DNA of 64,000 nt from Natrinema altunense (GTDB lineage: Archaea > Halobacteriota > Halobacteria > Halobacteriales > Natrialbaceae), in the NCBI RefSeq assembly GCF_000731985.1, contig NZ_JNCS01000008.1:83174-147173 (forward strand), read 5' to 3'. The notes beneath the pieces were generated by a model. It had not been told where the DNA came from, made no database searches, and saw nothing but the letters and a program-made list of their open reading frames with translations. Position numbers and translations under genes: made by a program. Positions 37,447-46,009 of the stretch are shown one piece after another (position 1 is the first letter of the stretch; each line of letters opens with the position of its first letter).

Positions 37447-37656
37447 ATGGACGAGGACATGCTCGAGGACCAGCGACGGCTGGTCGAACTCATCGAGGCG
37501 GAGGGCTGGGACGTGACGGACCTCGAGATTTCGGCCTACGACAGCCCGTGGGCCGACGAGGATGACCCGGAAGCGACGGTGACGATCACCGCGCGGAAAC
37601 CCTACGAGAGCGAGGGCGACGATGGGGACGAAGACAACCCGTACCGGCTGCAGTAA
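37447..37656 (+). CDS. Small acidic haloarchaeal protein of unknown function
   Basis: This 69-residue protein begins [20 protein letters not shown], then has [20 protein letters not shown] and VTITARKP, and ends in an acidic tail. The look is that of a small alpha/beta protein with one helix and two strands. The frame extends upstream to an ATG at 37321 (111 residues), but that part lacks protein character apart from GC3 bias. No promoter box decides. It is divergent from moaA. Confidence 0.65.
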   Translation: MDEDMLEDQRRLVELIEAEGWDVTDLEISAYDSPWADEDDPEATVTITARKPYESEGDDGDEDNPYRLQ

Positions 37657-37749
37657 ACGGACCGTAATCGGTGCCGATCGTCTCCTTCCGCCGAGTCGAA
37701 CGGCACGGAGCCATCGTTGCGGGATGGGAACGTCGCGGCGCGGTCCCGA

Positions 37750-39216
37750 CTAGCCTTTGATGTTACAGACGGGGAACGTCCGCGCGACCTTGTCGCCGAT
37801 GCCCAGTTCGTCGGAGACGCGGACGACCTCGTCGACGTCCTTGTAGACGCCCGGCGCTTCCTCGGCGATCGTGGCCCCGGACTGGGCCTTGACGTGGATC
37901 TCCTGCTGGTCCGCGAGGTCCTGCTGGACGTCGCCGCCCCAGAACTCGTCTTTGGCCTGCGTGCGGCTCATCAGCCGGCCGGCACCGTGGGCGGTCGAGC
38001 CGAAGGTCAGATCCATCGAGTTCTCGCCCCCGCGGAGGACGTAGCTGCCAGCGCCCATGCTGCCGGGGATGATCACCGGCTGGCCGACGTCGCGGTAGGC
38101 CGACGGGACTTCGGGATGGCCGGCGGGGAACGCCCGCGTCGCCCCCTTGCGGTGGACGTAGAGTTCACGCTCTTCCCCGTCCGCCCCGACCGTGTGGGTC
38201 TCCTTCTTCGCGATGTTGTGGGCCACGTCGTACAGCAGTTCCATCTCCATCTCCTCCCACGAGCGATCGAACACGCGCTCGAAGACCTGTCGCGTCCGAT
38301 GCATGATCAGCTGGCGGTTGACCCACGCGAAGTTGATCGCCGCGTTCATCGCGCCGTAGTAATCCTCGGCGAGTTGCGAACCCGCGGGCGCGGCCGCGAG
38401 TTCCTTGTCGGGCAACTGGTCCAGCAGTCCCTGGTGCTGCTGTTCGATCTTCCGCAGGTAGTCGTTGCAGGTTTGATGCCCCAGACCGCGGGAGCCACAG
38501 TGGATCAACACGACGATCTGGTCTTCCTCGAGCCCGAAGGCCTCGCCCACGTCCGAATCGAAGACGTCGGTCACGCGCTGGACTTCGAGGAAGTGGTTGC
38601 CCGACCCCAGCGAGCCGATCTGGTTCTTCCCGCGGTCCTTGGCTTTCTGGCTCACTTTGTCCGGGTCCGCGCCCTCGCGCATCCCCTCGTCCTCACAGTG
38701 CAGCAGGTCGTCCTCGACGGCGTGGCCGTTCTCGAGCGCCCAGTCGACGCCGCGGGCCAGGATTTCGTCGACGGTGTCGACGCCGGCCTCGACGATGCCG
38801 CCGCCGCCGAGCCCCGACGGAACGTTGGCGAACAGCGAGTCGACGAGTTCCTCCTCGTGGCCCCGCACCTCGTCGTAGGTCAGGTTCGTCCGCATCATCC
38901 GGACGCCGCAATTGATGTCGTACCCGACCGCTCCCGGCGAAATACAGCCGTTTTCGGCGTCGAGCGCGCCGACGCCGCCGACCGGGAAGCCGTAGCCCTG
39001 ATGCCCGTCGGGCATGCAGATCGCGTAGTTCGTGATTCCCGGCAGGTGCGTCGTGTTTTTGATCTGCTCTAAGGTCTTGTCCTCCTCGATCTCCTCGAGC
39101 AGTGCCTCACTCGCCAGTACTCGCGCGGGGACGCGCATGTCCCCTTCCTGGGGAATCTCCCAGACGTACTCGCGCACCCGCTCGAGCGTGATGCCGTCGG
39201 CGTCGAAGGTGGTCAT
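37750..39216 (-). CDS. rtcB: tRNA-splicing ligase RtcB
   Basis: This 488-residue protein joins RNA 2',3'-cyclic phosphate or 3'-phosphate to 5'-OH ends, using GTP and Mn2+, and completes archaeal tRNA splicing. The metal-binding Cys is in GYDINCGVRM, and GSGNHFLEV, IHCGSRGLGHQ and GSMGAGSYVLRG carry other active-site residues. The ATG at 39216 (MTTFDADG) is preferred to 39261. No intein is present, although some archaeal RtcB genes have one. It is the last gene of archease-doxX-rtcB on the minus strand. Confidence 0.95.
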   Translation of the reverse strand: MTTFDADGITLERVREYVWEIPQEGDMRVPARVLASEALLEEIEEDKTLEQIKNTTHLPGITNYAICMPDGHQGYGFPVGGVGALDAENGCISPGAVGYDINCGVRMMRTNLTYDEVRGHEEELVDSLFANVPSGLGGGGIVEAGVDTVDEILARGVDWALENGHAVEDDLLHCEDEGMREGADPDKVSQKAKDRGKNQIGSLGSGNHFLEVQRVTDVFDSDVGEAFGLEEDQIVVLIHCGSRGLGHQTCNDYLRKIEQQHQGLLDQLPDKELAAAPAGSQLAEDYYGAMNAAINFAWVNRQLIMHRTRQVFERVFDRSWEEMEMELLYDVAHNIAKKETHTVGADGEERELYVHRKGATRAFPAGHPEVPSAYRDVGQPVIIPGSMGAGSYVLRGGENSMDLTFGSTAHGAGRLMSRTQAKDEFWGGDVQQDLADQQEIHVKAQSGATIAEEAPGVYKDVDEVVRVSDELGIGDKVARTFPVCNIKG

Positions 39217-39308
39217 ACACGAAACTCGACCCGCGGCGATGAAAGGTGTTCGTCTCTTCAACGTCTTCGACAGTCTCTACCACTGTCGGATCGCGGGGCG
39301 CACTTCGC

Positions 39309-40409
39309 TTACGCGGGCTCCAGTACCCCGTCGGCGCGTTCGTCGGCCCAGCGAGTCTCGAGCCATCGATCGACGGCGTAGGGGCCGCTTCCGGTGATGA
39401 GCAGGACCGACGCCAGGCCGAAGAGGCCGACGTGGGCGAGGACGGGATCGTCGGGCAGCGCGAAGAGCGTGAGCGCGAACACGCCGATCGCCGTCGCTGC
39501 GCTCGCCCGCGTGAAAAACCCGACCAGAAGCGCGAGACCGAGCCCTACCTCGGCCAGCCCCGCGCCGAGGACCCACAGCGCGGGACTGACAGGGACGACC
39601 GCCGTCAGGTCGTATCGGCCGACGACCGCGAGCGCGATGCCGGGTCGCAGCAGCTTCTGGCCCAGCCCGAGGGAGACGAACGTACAGCCGAGACCGATGC
39701 GAACGACCGTCGGCACGAAGGGACGGTACCCGCGAACCCGCTCCTGAAACGCGCGAGCGCGGTCGGAGACCGGATCGAACCGGCCGTAGACGGTCCCCGA
39801 GGTGCCGGCGACCCGCTGGAGAACGTGATCCGCGCTCGGTTGCCCGCTCCCGATCAGGACGACGGCGAGCATGCCGCCGACGTATTCGAGTTGCAACAGC
39901 AGGATCGGCCGGAGCGCGAGACCGACGAGGTAGGCAGCGAGCGTGACCAGCGCGACGACGCGCGTCGCCAGGCCGAACAGGAGGAGGAAGCCGAGCGCGA
40001 CCTGTAGAAGCCGCAGTTCGACGTGGAGCGCGGGACTGATGAAGTAGCCGCCGAATCCGGCACCGATCAGCGGGATGCCAAAGGAGATCCGGAGCAACCA
40101 GGGAACGAACGGGGTATACTCCCGCATGGCAGTTCGGAACGCGGTGAGATCCCGCTGTAGCGGGCGAACGAGAAAGTAGATCGCGATCGCGACGGCGACG
40201 GCGAACGCACCCGCCAGGAGCGGACCGACGACGAACGGATCGCGCAGCGACTCGGCGAGGAACTCGCCGACGGCGACGTCGCGCTCCTCGTCGACGACGT
40301 ACTCTTCGTGAGCCCGGGCCGACCCCATTACCGCACCCGGTGCCGCGAGGAGAGCCACCACTGCCCCGACGAGTCGCTGTTTTCGAACGTGTCGGCATCC
40401 GTCCCTCAT
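39309..40409 (-). CDS. DoxX-like multi-pass membrane protein
   Basis: This 366-residue protein has a likely signal anchor at residues 10-33 and about nine more hydrophobic helices. Two DoxX-type units are visible, with LLRISFGIPLIGAGFGG and VVRIGLGCTFVSLGLGQKLLRPG. The family includes quinone-linked oxidoreductase subunits, but many members have no known role. The start at 40409 is chosen because upstream codons look non-coding. It lies between archease and rtcB, so it may be a passenger in an RNA-ligase operon. Confidence 0.75.
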   Translation of the reverse strand: MRDGCRHVRKQRLVGAVVALLAAPGAVMGSARAHEEYVVDEERDVAVGEFLAESLRDPFVVGPLLAGAFAVAVAIAIYFLVRPLQRDLTAFRTAMREYTPFVPWLLRISFGIPLIGAGFGGYFISPALHVELRLLQVALGFLLLFGLATRVVALVTLAAYLVGLALRPILLLQLEYVGGMLAVVLIGSGQPSADHVLQRVAGTSGTVYGRFDPVSDRARAFQERVRGYRPFVPTVVRIGLGCTFVSLGLGQKLLRPGIALAVVGRYDLTAVVPVSPALWVLGAGLAEVGLGLALLVGFFTRASAATAIGVFALTLFALPDDPVLAHVGLFGLASVLLITGSGPYAVDRWLETRWADERADGVLEPA

Positions 40410-40509
40410 CACCGTGCGGTACGGTTCGGAAGGTGAAAATACGCCCACCCAAAATACGCCCTACTCTTGATCGACCGCGTGTGCGTCGACCGCGCGAAGC
40501 CACAGCCGG

Positions 40510-40956
40510 TCACACGTCGAAGACGACGTACGCCTCCCAGCCCCCGTCGTCGCCGTCCGTGCCGGCGCGCTCGAGGCGCATCTCCGAGTACGTCACCGCC
40601 TTTATCTCGCGAGCGTCGATTTCGGAGAGCGGAACGCCGCGGGCGCTGGCCTCGAGTTGCCACTCGTCCGCGCCGCCGTTCGCGGCCGACGGGGTCTCGA
40701 TCGAGTCGACACGGTGGTCGACCGGGAGTACCACCCGAACGTCTCGCAGATATATCAGTTCGTCGAGGTAGTCGAACAGCAGCGCCTCGCTGTTTTCGGC
40801 CGTCACGGCGAGCGAAAAGCGGTCCCCGGCATCGTCGATCTCGTCGCACGAGGCGGCTGCGAGACCGTTTGCCACCGCCGCGAAGACCGCCTCGAGCGAG
40901 TCACCGGTCGCCGCAACCGCGACATCGGCCGTGTGGTCGCGTAGTTCGTACCCCAT
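40510..40956 (-). CDS. Archease, RtcB cofactor
   Basis: This 148-residue protein opens GYELRDHTADVAVAA and ends YSEMRLERAGTDGDDGGWEAYVVFDV-like, with the conserved Asp and His-Thr-Ala-Asp typical of archease. It helps RtcB turn over by promoting its guanylylation. The start at 40956 is clear from MGYELRDHTAD. The gene is upstream of rtcB with doxX between them. Confidence 0.92.
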   Translation of the reverse strand: MGYELRDHTADVAVAATGDSLEAVFAAVANGLAAASCDEIDDAGDRFSLAVTAENSEALLFDYLDELIYLRDVRVVLPVDHRVDSIETPSAANGGADEWQLEASARGVPLSEIDAREIKAVTYSEMRLERAGTDGDDGGWEAYVVFDV

Positions 40957-41093
40957 TGGGGGCCGTTTGTTCGGCTGGGGTCCTATGCCCGTCGTTTCGA
41001 ACGCATCGCATCCGGCACGGTTTGCAGGCCGAACCGAGGGACGCCCGGACGTGTCGGCCGTCTGCGACGGTTCCGCGCGTCGACTGCCGGTGG

Positions 41094-41102
41094 AATTATA
41101 TT
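41094..41102 (+). promoter_or_regulatory. TATA box of the GNAT gene
   Basis: AATTATATT lies about 26 bp before the GTG at 41126, so the transcript is probably leaderless and starts on GTG. Confidence 0.55.
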
Positions 41103-41125
41103 GACGACGCTGGTAGACTGTCATA

Positions 41126-41602
41126 GTGAGCGTCAACATCGACAGTCGCGTCGTCGCACCGGGGAGCGACGATTTCGTCGACGACGCCTGGCAGCTAAAG
41201 GAGGAGATCAACCGTCAGGAGGATGTGCTCAAACAACGGTACGACTTCTTTACGGACGCGTATCGACGGTCGAAGGTCCACTGTTACGTCCAGGACGGTG
41301 CTCTCATCGGGTTCGCTGCCGTTCGACGCGACGGCTACATTCTCTTTCTGGCGGTAAGTCCGGACGTCCGCGGTGAAGGGATCGGCAAACGGCTCGTCGC
41401 CCACGTCGCGGACGATCACGACACGATAACCTGTCACGCTCGGACGAGCAACGAGAACGCGCTCCAGTTCTACGAACACCTCGGCTTCGAGATCAAGCGC
41501 CGGATCGACGACTACTACGAGGACGGCGGCGATGCGTACTACCTCAAACTCGGTGCCGACGTCGGTCTCGCGGACCGGATTTCCGATCTGATACGGCGCT
41601 GA
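41126..41602 (+). CDS. GNAT family N-acetyltransferase
   Basis: This 158-residue protein has the acetyl-CoA motif LAVSPDVRGEGIGKRLVAHV and the later NENALQFYEHLGFEIKRR. It starts on GTG, supported by a TATA box about 26 bp upstream. The substrate, a protein N terminus, small amine or antibiotic, cannot be told. It faces the ArsR-like gene and is not obviously in an operon. Confidence 0.85.
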   Translation: MSVNIDSRVVAPGSDDFVDDAWQLKEEINRQEDVLKQRYDFFTDAYRRSKVHCYVQDGALIGFAAVRRDGYILFLAVSPDVRGEGIGKRLVAHVADDHDTITCHARTSNENALQFYEHLGFEIKRRIDDYYEDGGDAYYLKLGADVGLADRISDLIRR

Positions 41603-41646
41603 AGCGGGCCGCTACTGATTGCCGAGACGGAATCGGACGGCCGGAA

Positions 41647-42183
41647 CTACTGTACGGGATCGTCTCGAAGGGTTCCCGCCACGAACGCCCGTCGAAGGAT
41701 CGTCAACAGCAGGTACGTCTCGTACTTCTGGCTTCGACAGTGCTCACAGGGAGCCATCCCGTCGGCGATCCGCTCCAACGCGTCGCCGTGGGTCGTCTCG
41801 AGGTCCGCGACGAGCGCTGCGATGTCGGGCGCGAGGTCCCGCGCCATCGAGTCGACGGCCGCCCGTGCGTCCTCGGGTAGCGCGTACGAGAGGACGATCG
41901 TATTCGCGCGGTAGTACTTCGTCGTGCCGCCGTTTCGTTCCTCGAGACGGGCGACCTCGACGAGGCCGGCATCGCGGAGTTCGTTGACGTGGTGGCGCAC
42001 CGTATTGAGCGTCCGATCGTACCCCCGTCCCGCGAGTTCCGCGTCGATCTCCGTTACGGAGCGCGCCGTGTCGGCGAGCATGTCGAGGATCATCGCACGG
42101 ACCGGTTCGTCGACGGCGCTCGAGACGTTCGTGTCCCGGACCGCGATGTCGTCGATCGTCACGTCCGACGTGAATTCGGGCAT
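41647..42183 (-). CDS. ArsR-like winged-helix regulator, likely metal-linked
   Basis: This 178-residue protein has a winged helix (about 28-95) with DEPVRAMILDMLADTARSV and TVRHHVNELRDAGLVEV, then a helical part ending with CEHC near residue 149. The CxxC pair could bind a metal. It is divergent from the metal-chaperone and ATPase genes, which is the usual arrangement for a metal-sensing repressor. Its own TATA box is at 42212-42218. The ligand is unproven. Confidence 0.75.
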   Translation of the reverse strand: MPEFTSDVTIDDIAVRDTNVSSAVDEPVRAMILDMLADTARSVTEIDAELAGRGYDRTLNTVRHHVNELRDAGLVEVARLEERNGGTTKYYRANTIVLSYALPEDARAAVDSMARDLAPDIAALVADLETTHGDALERIADGMAPCEHCRSQKYETYLLLTILRRAFVAGTLRDDPVQ

Positions 42184-42211
42184 CGGTTACCCGATCGTTG
42201 GACGGCGATCC

Positions 42212-42218
42212 GTATAAG
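42212..42218 (-). promoter_or_regulatory. TATA box of the ArsR-like gene
   Basis: ACTTATAC on the minus strand lies about 29 bp before the ATG at 42183, so transcription should be leaderless. The divergent ATPase operon starts about 130 bp away. Confidence 0.5.
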
Positions 42219-42342
42219 TCGCTCAGACCGCGCGACCGTCTAGACGAGTCGTTTCACCGGTGGAAATAGCTGTGATAGAACCCAAACAAGTCATTTGAGT
42301 GATGTTTTTGTGGGCGGGGTTCGTAGTCGTATTCGAGCACCG

Positions 42343-42558
42343 ATGACCCGGATCACCGAATACTGCGTCACCGACTTCGATTGCCCGACGTGTGCGAGCC
42401 ACGTCGAACGAGCCCTGTCGAAAACGGACGGCGTCGAGCGCGCCGAGGTCCACTACACGACCGGTCGCGTCGAGATCGAGTTCGACGAGACGGCCGTCGA
42501 CGCCGATCGCCTCGAGCGAGCCATCACGAACCAGGGGTACACGCCCCGTCCCCGGTGA
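42343..42558 (+). CDS. Heavy-metal-associated (HMA) domain chaperone
   Basis: This 71-residue protein is a single HMA domain. The metal loop reads DCPTCASHVERAL, so the usual GMTCxxC becomes CPTC, with the two ligands at Cys16 and Cys19. The fold segments HYTTGRVEIEFD and QGYTP match. It is seven bases before the ATPase gene and would pass a soft metal such as Cu(I) or Zn to it. The start at 42343 fits the domain; an ATG at 42295 lengthens it with a non-matching piece. Confidence 0.85.
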   Translation: MTRITEYCVTDFDCPTCASHVERALSKTDGVERAEVHYTTGRVEIEFDETAVDADRLERAITNQGYTPRPR

Positions 42559-42564
42559 CCGACC

Positions 42565-44592
42565 GTGACCGTCACGCGATACGTCCGGTCCCACCGAACG
42601 CCGATCGTCGTCGCGGCCAGCGGCCTGTTGCTCGCCGTCGGCTGGAGCGTCGGCACCGCCCACGACCTGCCCCGAGTGAGCGCGGCGCTGTTGCTCATCG
42701 CGGCGGTCGTCGGCGGGTACGACGTCGCGAAGAAGGCCACCTACACGCTGCGTACCGGAACCGTCGGGATCAACACCCTCGTCACGCTGGCCGCGCTCGG
42801 GGCGATCGGCATCGGCGAGTACTGGGAGGCCGCCGCCGTCGTCTTCCTGTTCTCGCTGGGCAATTACCTCGAGGCGCGGACGATGAACAAGACCCGGTCG
42901 GCACTCGAGGAGTTGCTCGAGATGACCCCGGACACGGCGCTCGTCCGCCGCAATGGCGCAACCGAGGAAGTCCCGGCTCACGAGGTCGAGCCCGGTGAGA
43001 CCGTGATCGTCAAGCCAGGCGCGAAGATCCCCGTCGACGGTGCGGTCGCCGACGGCGAGCGCAGCGACGAGTCAGAACCCCTTCGAGCGAGCGGGGAGCC
43101 CGTGAGTACGGTCGATCAGGCTCCCGTCACCGGGGAGAGCGCGCCCGTCCCCAAGGCCGCGGGCGACGAGGTATACGCGGGGACGATCAACCAGGCGGGT
43201 GCCCTTGAGGTCGTCGCGACCGGCACCGGCCGGGATACCACCCTCGAGCGGATCATCCGCCGCGTCGAAGAGGCCCAGGAGGCGACAGCGCCGACGGAGA
43301 CGATCATCGAGCGGTTCGCGACCTACTATACACCCACGATCGTCGTGCTTGCGGTCGGGTCCTACGCGATCACCGCCAACGCCGTGACGGCGTTGACGCT
43401 GCTCGTCATCGGCTGTCCCGGCGCGCTGGTCATCGGGCCGCCGGTCAGCATCGTCAGCGCCATCGGGTCGGCGGCGCGCTCGGGCGTCCTGATGAAAGGC
43501 GGCGAACACCTCGAGACCGCCGGCAAGATCGACTGCGTCGCGTTCGACAAGACGGGAACGCTGACCGAAGGCGAGCCGACCGTCTCGAACGTCACGGGCT
43601 TTGGTCTCGACGAGGACGCCGTGCTCCGCAACGGGGCCATCGCCGAGAAGAAGAGCGAGCACCACCTCGCGGACGCGATCCTCGCGGCCGCCCGGGACCG
43701 TCACGGCTCCGTGCTCGCCACCGACGGCGGTGCCGTCGAATCCGCTGCCGGCGACGTCGACCTCGAGCGGGACGCGCCGCCGATTCCCGATCCCGACGAG
43801 TTCGAGGTCGTCGCGGGAAAGGGTGTCGTCGCGAGCCATGACGGGCGGCGGATCGTGGTCGGGAACCGCGCGCTCCTCGCCGACCGCGAGGTCGACGTAT
43901 CGGACCGGATCGCCGCCCAGCTCCGCGAGTACGAGGAACGCGGCGAGACGGCCGTTTCAGTCGCTATCGACGGCGAAATAGTCGGCGTCATCTCGATCAG
44001 GGACGAGCTCCGCCCCGCCGCGGCGGACGTCGTTGCGGCGCTGCAGGACGCCAATGGACTCGATACGCCTCGTTCATCGAGCCCTGCGCCCACTCCGTTC
44101 GCGCGGGACGCCGGCGTCCGAACGGTGATGCTGACCGGCGACAACGAGCGGACCGCTCGCGCCGTCGCCGAGACGGTCGGAATAGACGACTACCGCGCGG
44201 CACTGCTCCCCGAAGAGAAACAGACGGCGATCGAGTCGTTCCAGCGGGAGGGCCACGTCGTCGCGATGGTCGGTGACGGCATCAACGACGCGCCGTCGCT
44301 GGCGACTGCCGATGTCGGAATCGCGATGGGCGCGGCGGGGACCGACACTGCCATCGAGACCGCAGACATGGCGCTGATGGCAGACGAGTTGGCGCGCATT
44401 CCCTACGCCGTCGGACTCAGCAAGGCCACCCGGTGGAACGTCGCGGAGAACGTCGCCATCGCGGTCGTGACGGTCGGCCTGCTGCTGGCCGGCGTCTTCG
44501 CCGGCTACGTCCACATGGCCAGCGGCATGCTCCTCCACATCGGCAGCGTCCTGCTGGTCATCCTCAACGGGATGCGGCTGTTGCGGTACTGA
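42565..44592 (+). CDS. Heavy-metal P1B-type ATPase with atypical motifs
   Basis: This 675-residue pump has about six membrane helices, a TGES loop (VTGESAPVPK), the phosphorylation motif DKTGTLTEG at Asp328, and the hinge MVGDGINDAPSLA. The membrane metal motif is CPG (Cys284-Pro-Gly) where P1B pumps have CPC, CPH or SPC. The nucleotide motif reads SEHHLA where SEHPLA is usual. Near residues 495-514 a 20-residue piece interrupts the sequence before VMLTGDN. There is no fused HMA; one is encoded just upstream. The start is GTG at 42565. Metal specificity is open. Confidence 0.9.
   Translation: MTVTRYVRSHRTPIVVAASGLLLAVGWSVGTAHDLPRVSAALLLIAAVVGGYDVAKKATYTLRTGTVGINTLVTLAALGAIGIGEYWEAAAVVFLFSLGNYLEARTMNKTRSALEELLEMTPDTALVRRNGATEEVPAHEVEPGETVIVKPGAKIPVDGAVADGERSDESEPLRASGEPVSTVDQAPVTGESAPVPKAAGDEVYAGTINQAGALEVVATGTGRDTTLERIIRRVEEAQEATAPTETIIERFATYYTPTIVVLAVGSYAITANAVTALTLLVIGCPGALVIGPPVSIVSAIGSAARSGVLMKGGEHLETAGKIDCVAFDKTGTLTEGEPTVSNVTGFGLDEDAVLRNGAIAEKKSEHHLADAILAAARDRHGSVLATDGGAVESAAGDVDLERDAPPIPDPDEFEVVAGKGVVASHDGRRIVVGNRALLADREVDVSDRIAAQLREYEERGETAVSVAIDGEIVGVISIRDELRPAAADVVAALQDANGLDTPRSSSPAPTPFARDAGVRTVMLTGDNERTARAVAETVGIDDYRAALLPEEKQTAIESFQREGHVVAMVGDGINDAPSLATADVGIAMGAAGTDTAIETADMALMADELARIPYAVGLSKATRWNVAENVAIAVVTVGLLLAGVFAGYVHMASGMLLHIGSVLLVILNGMRLLRY
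44046..44112 (+). repeat. 60-bp in-frame insertion flanked by 7-bp direct repeats
   Basis: GGACGCC occurs at 44046-44052 and again at 44106-44112, exactly 60 bp apart. The piece between reads as Asn-Gly-Leu-Asp-Thr-Pro-rich residues in the ATPase, where family members run straight from DA to GVRTVMLTGDN. The inserted DNA has a short inverted repeat (CTCGAT and ATCGAG). It keeps the frame. Confidence 0.6.
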
Positions 44593-44665
44593 CAGCGGAC
44601 ACGGCTCCCCGACGCCGCCGCGAACCGAACCACACGAACGATCAACACGACACATCGATCCATCC

Positions 44666-45328
44666 ATGAGCAACCCCACCCACGAATCCGACCCCACGAA
44701 CCGGGACCGAACCGACTGGAACGTCGACTACGATATCGACCCGATCCGACTGCGAGACCCCGCCGCAGAGGCCCTGGCCGTCCTCGAGCCCGGCGATCCG
44801 ATCGTCATCACGTACGCGGACGTGGTGAAAGCGGCGGGCCACTCCTGTCCCACGGCGGCTGGCGCGTACCGGATCGCCAAGGCGGGCCTCGAGGCCCTCT
44901 ACCCCGGCGATGAACTCCCGGTCCGCGGCGACGTCGAGGTACTCGCCGGCGGGCCGCAAGACGACCCCGCCTACGGCGTCACCGCGCGCCTGCTCTCGTA
45001 CGTGACGGGTGCCGCGGGCGAGGACGGCTTCGCCGGACTGGCCGGCGGCCACGGCGGCCGGAAGAACCTGCTCCACTACGGTGCCATCGGCACCGACGGC
45101 ATCGTCTTCGAGTTCACGCGCACGGATACGGACGAAACGGTTCGGGTGACCTACCACGTCGCGGACGTTCCATCCGGCGGCCCGGCCGTCGACAACCTGC
45201 CGAAACTGATCGACGGCACCGCGACCGACGACGAACGCGAGGCCTTCGCCGCGGACTGGCACGGTCGCGTCGACGCGGTCCTCGAGGGTGATCGGTACGT
45301 GACCGTCGATTCGCAGTCCGGTGACTAA
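44666..45328 (+). CDS. FmdE-like protein next to the metal ATPase
   Basis: This 220-residue protein has AGHSCPTAAGAYRIAKAGLEALYPG (residues about 54-78), which resembles the Cys/His loop of FmdE-type domains (formylmethanofuran dehydrogenase subunit E) thought to bind metals. It also has LAGGHGGRKNLLHYG. The 74-bp gap from the ATPase and shared direction suggest a joint metal operon, but the reaction is unknown. The first 28 residues are polar and disordered. Confidence 0.6.
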   Translation: MSNPTHESDPTNRDRTDWNVDYDIDPIRLRDPAAEALAVLEPGDPIVITYADVVKAAGHSCPTAAGAYRIAKAGLEALYPGDELPVRGDVEVLAGGPQDDPAYGVTARLLSYVTGAAGEDGFAGLAGGHGGRKNLLHYGAIGTDGIVFEFTRTDTDETVRVTYHVADVPSGGPAVDNLPKLIDGTATDDEREAFAADWHGRVDAVLEGDRYVTVDSQSGD

Positions 45329-45332
45329 CAGT

Positions 45333-45361
45333 TGCTGAAAACACGGTTATTCTATTCAGCA
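45333..45361. repeat. Inverted repeat after the FmdE-like gene
   Basis: TGCTGAA and TTCAGCA form 7-bp arms around 15 nt, five bases after the stop codon. It may be a terminator-like hairpin or the edge of the accessory patch that follows. Confidence 0.35.
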
Positions 45362-45467
45362 GGACGCCTTGCAAGTCTGCCCCTATTTCGATTCTTCGTT
45401 CACTCATCGTTGAACGCTCTCACGGAGCGATATAGCACGGGGTACATCGGCTATCCGTATCTTCCAA

Positions 45468-45704
45468 TTATTTGTTTTCGCAGACAGCTTCTTGAAGATC
45501 CTCAAATAGGTCTTCTCGGTTCTCAGCCAGAATCTCGACATCCTCACTAACGTTTTCGATTTTCGTCCGGACACGACTCACTACTCTGTAGCGGTAGTTG
45601 TCAGAAACGTCTGCCTCACCCTTGATGATTTCACGCTCTCGGTCGGTGAGGATTCCACGATACTGGTCATCTACCATATCCTGCCGTTGGTCGGCTTTGG
45701 CCAT
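45468..45704 (-). CDS. Small acidic protein of the accessory patch, 78 residues
   Basis: The protein has LTDREREIIKGEADVSDNYR in the middle and then VVSRVRTKIENVSEDVEIL and an acidic helix. It looks like one helical domain, probably coiled. I recall similar small proteins scattered through haloarchaeal genomes and elements but cannot name a function. The gene is AT-richer than the neighbours. Several CAGTAA(T/C) repeats lie just upstream, which would suit a self-regulating DNA-binding protein. Confidence 0.65.
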   Translation of the reverse strand: MAKADQRQDMVDDQYRGILTDREREIIKGEADVSDNYRYRVVSRVRTKIENVSEDVEILAENREDLFEDLQEAVCENK

Positions 45705-45711
45705 AGTACCT

Positions 45712-45794
45712 GTTACTGCTTACAGTTACTCAATTACTCTTTGCAGTAATCATGACTGTTTTCAGTAATCTATATGTGACTACAATCAGTAACC
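45712..45794. repeat. Cluster of CAGTAA(T/C) repeats upstream of the 78-residue gene
   Basis: Copies of CAGTAAT or CAGTAAC occur at 45744-45750, 45763-45769 and 45787-45793, and an inverted copy (GTTACTG) at 45712-45718. Partial copies (AGTAACT and AGTAAT on the other strand) lie at 45724-45738. The spacing is 19-24 bp. They lie in the AT-rich region just before the start at 45704 and look like operator or iteron sites. Confidence 0.45.
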
Positions 45795-45895
45795 TCATCG
45801 TGTGGAAGCCCGGCTCCTTGGGGCATAACCTGACGTAGGAAACGCCCGCCTGCTGGAACAGGCGAGCCGGGTTCCCATCGGCGAATGAAGAACCC

Positions 45896-46009
45896 ATGTC
45901 AACGAAGGATTCCGTTGGACTTCAGAATTCCGGCACGACTGCAAATGAAGAAGTCGGATTGCCAACTCCTGTGATCGAGGCACGGAAAACCGTGCAGGAG
46001 GGTCTGTGA
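45896..46009 (+). CDS. Possible 37-residue leader protein
   Basis: The frame MSTKDSVGLQ...VIEARKTVQEGL ends TGA at 46007-46009, where the last A is also the first base of the next gene's ATG. The overlap suggests coupling, but the peptide is short and has no known relatives that I can name. It may be a tail of a decayed gene. Confidence 0.3.
   Translation: MSTKDSVGLQNSGTTANEEVGLPTPVIEARKTVQEGL

Noticed and set aside
45820..45900. Possible TnpB (IS200/IS605) tail
   Set aside because: Short pieces resemble such tails, but no long conserved transposase segment or element end could be read.
46006..46008. GTG start one codon upstream of the Tat-like protein
   Set aside because: The ATG at 46009 gives a normal signal peptide and matches the overlap with the previous stop.
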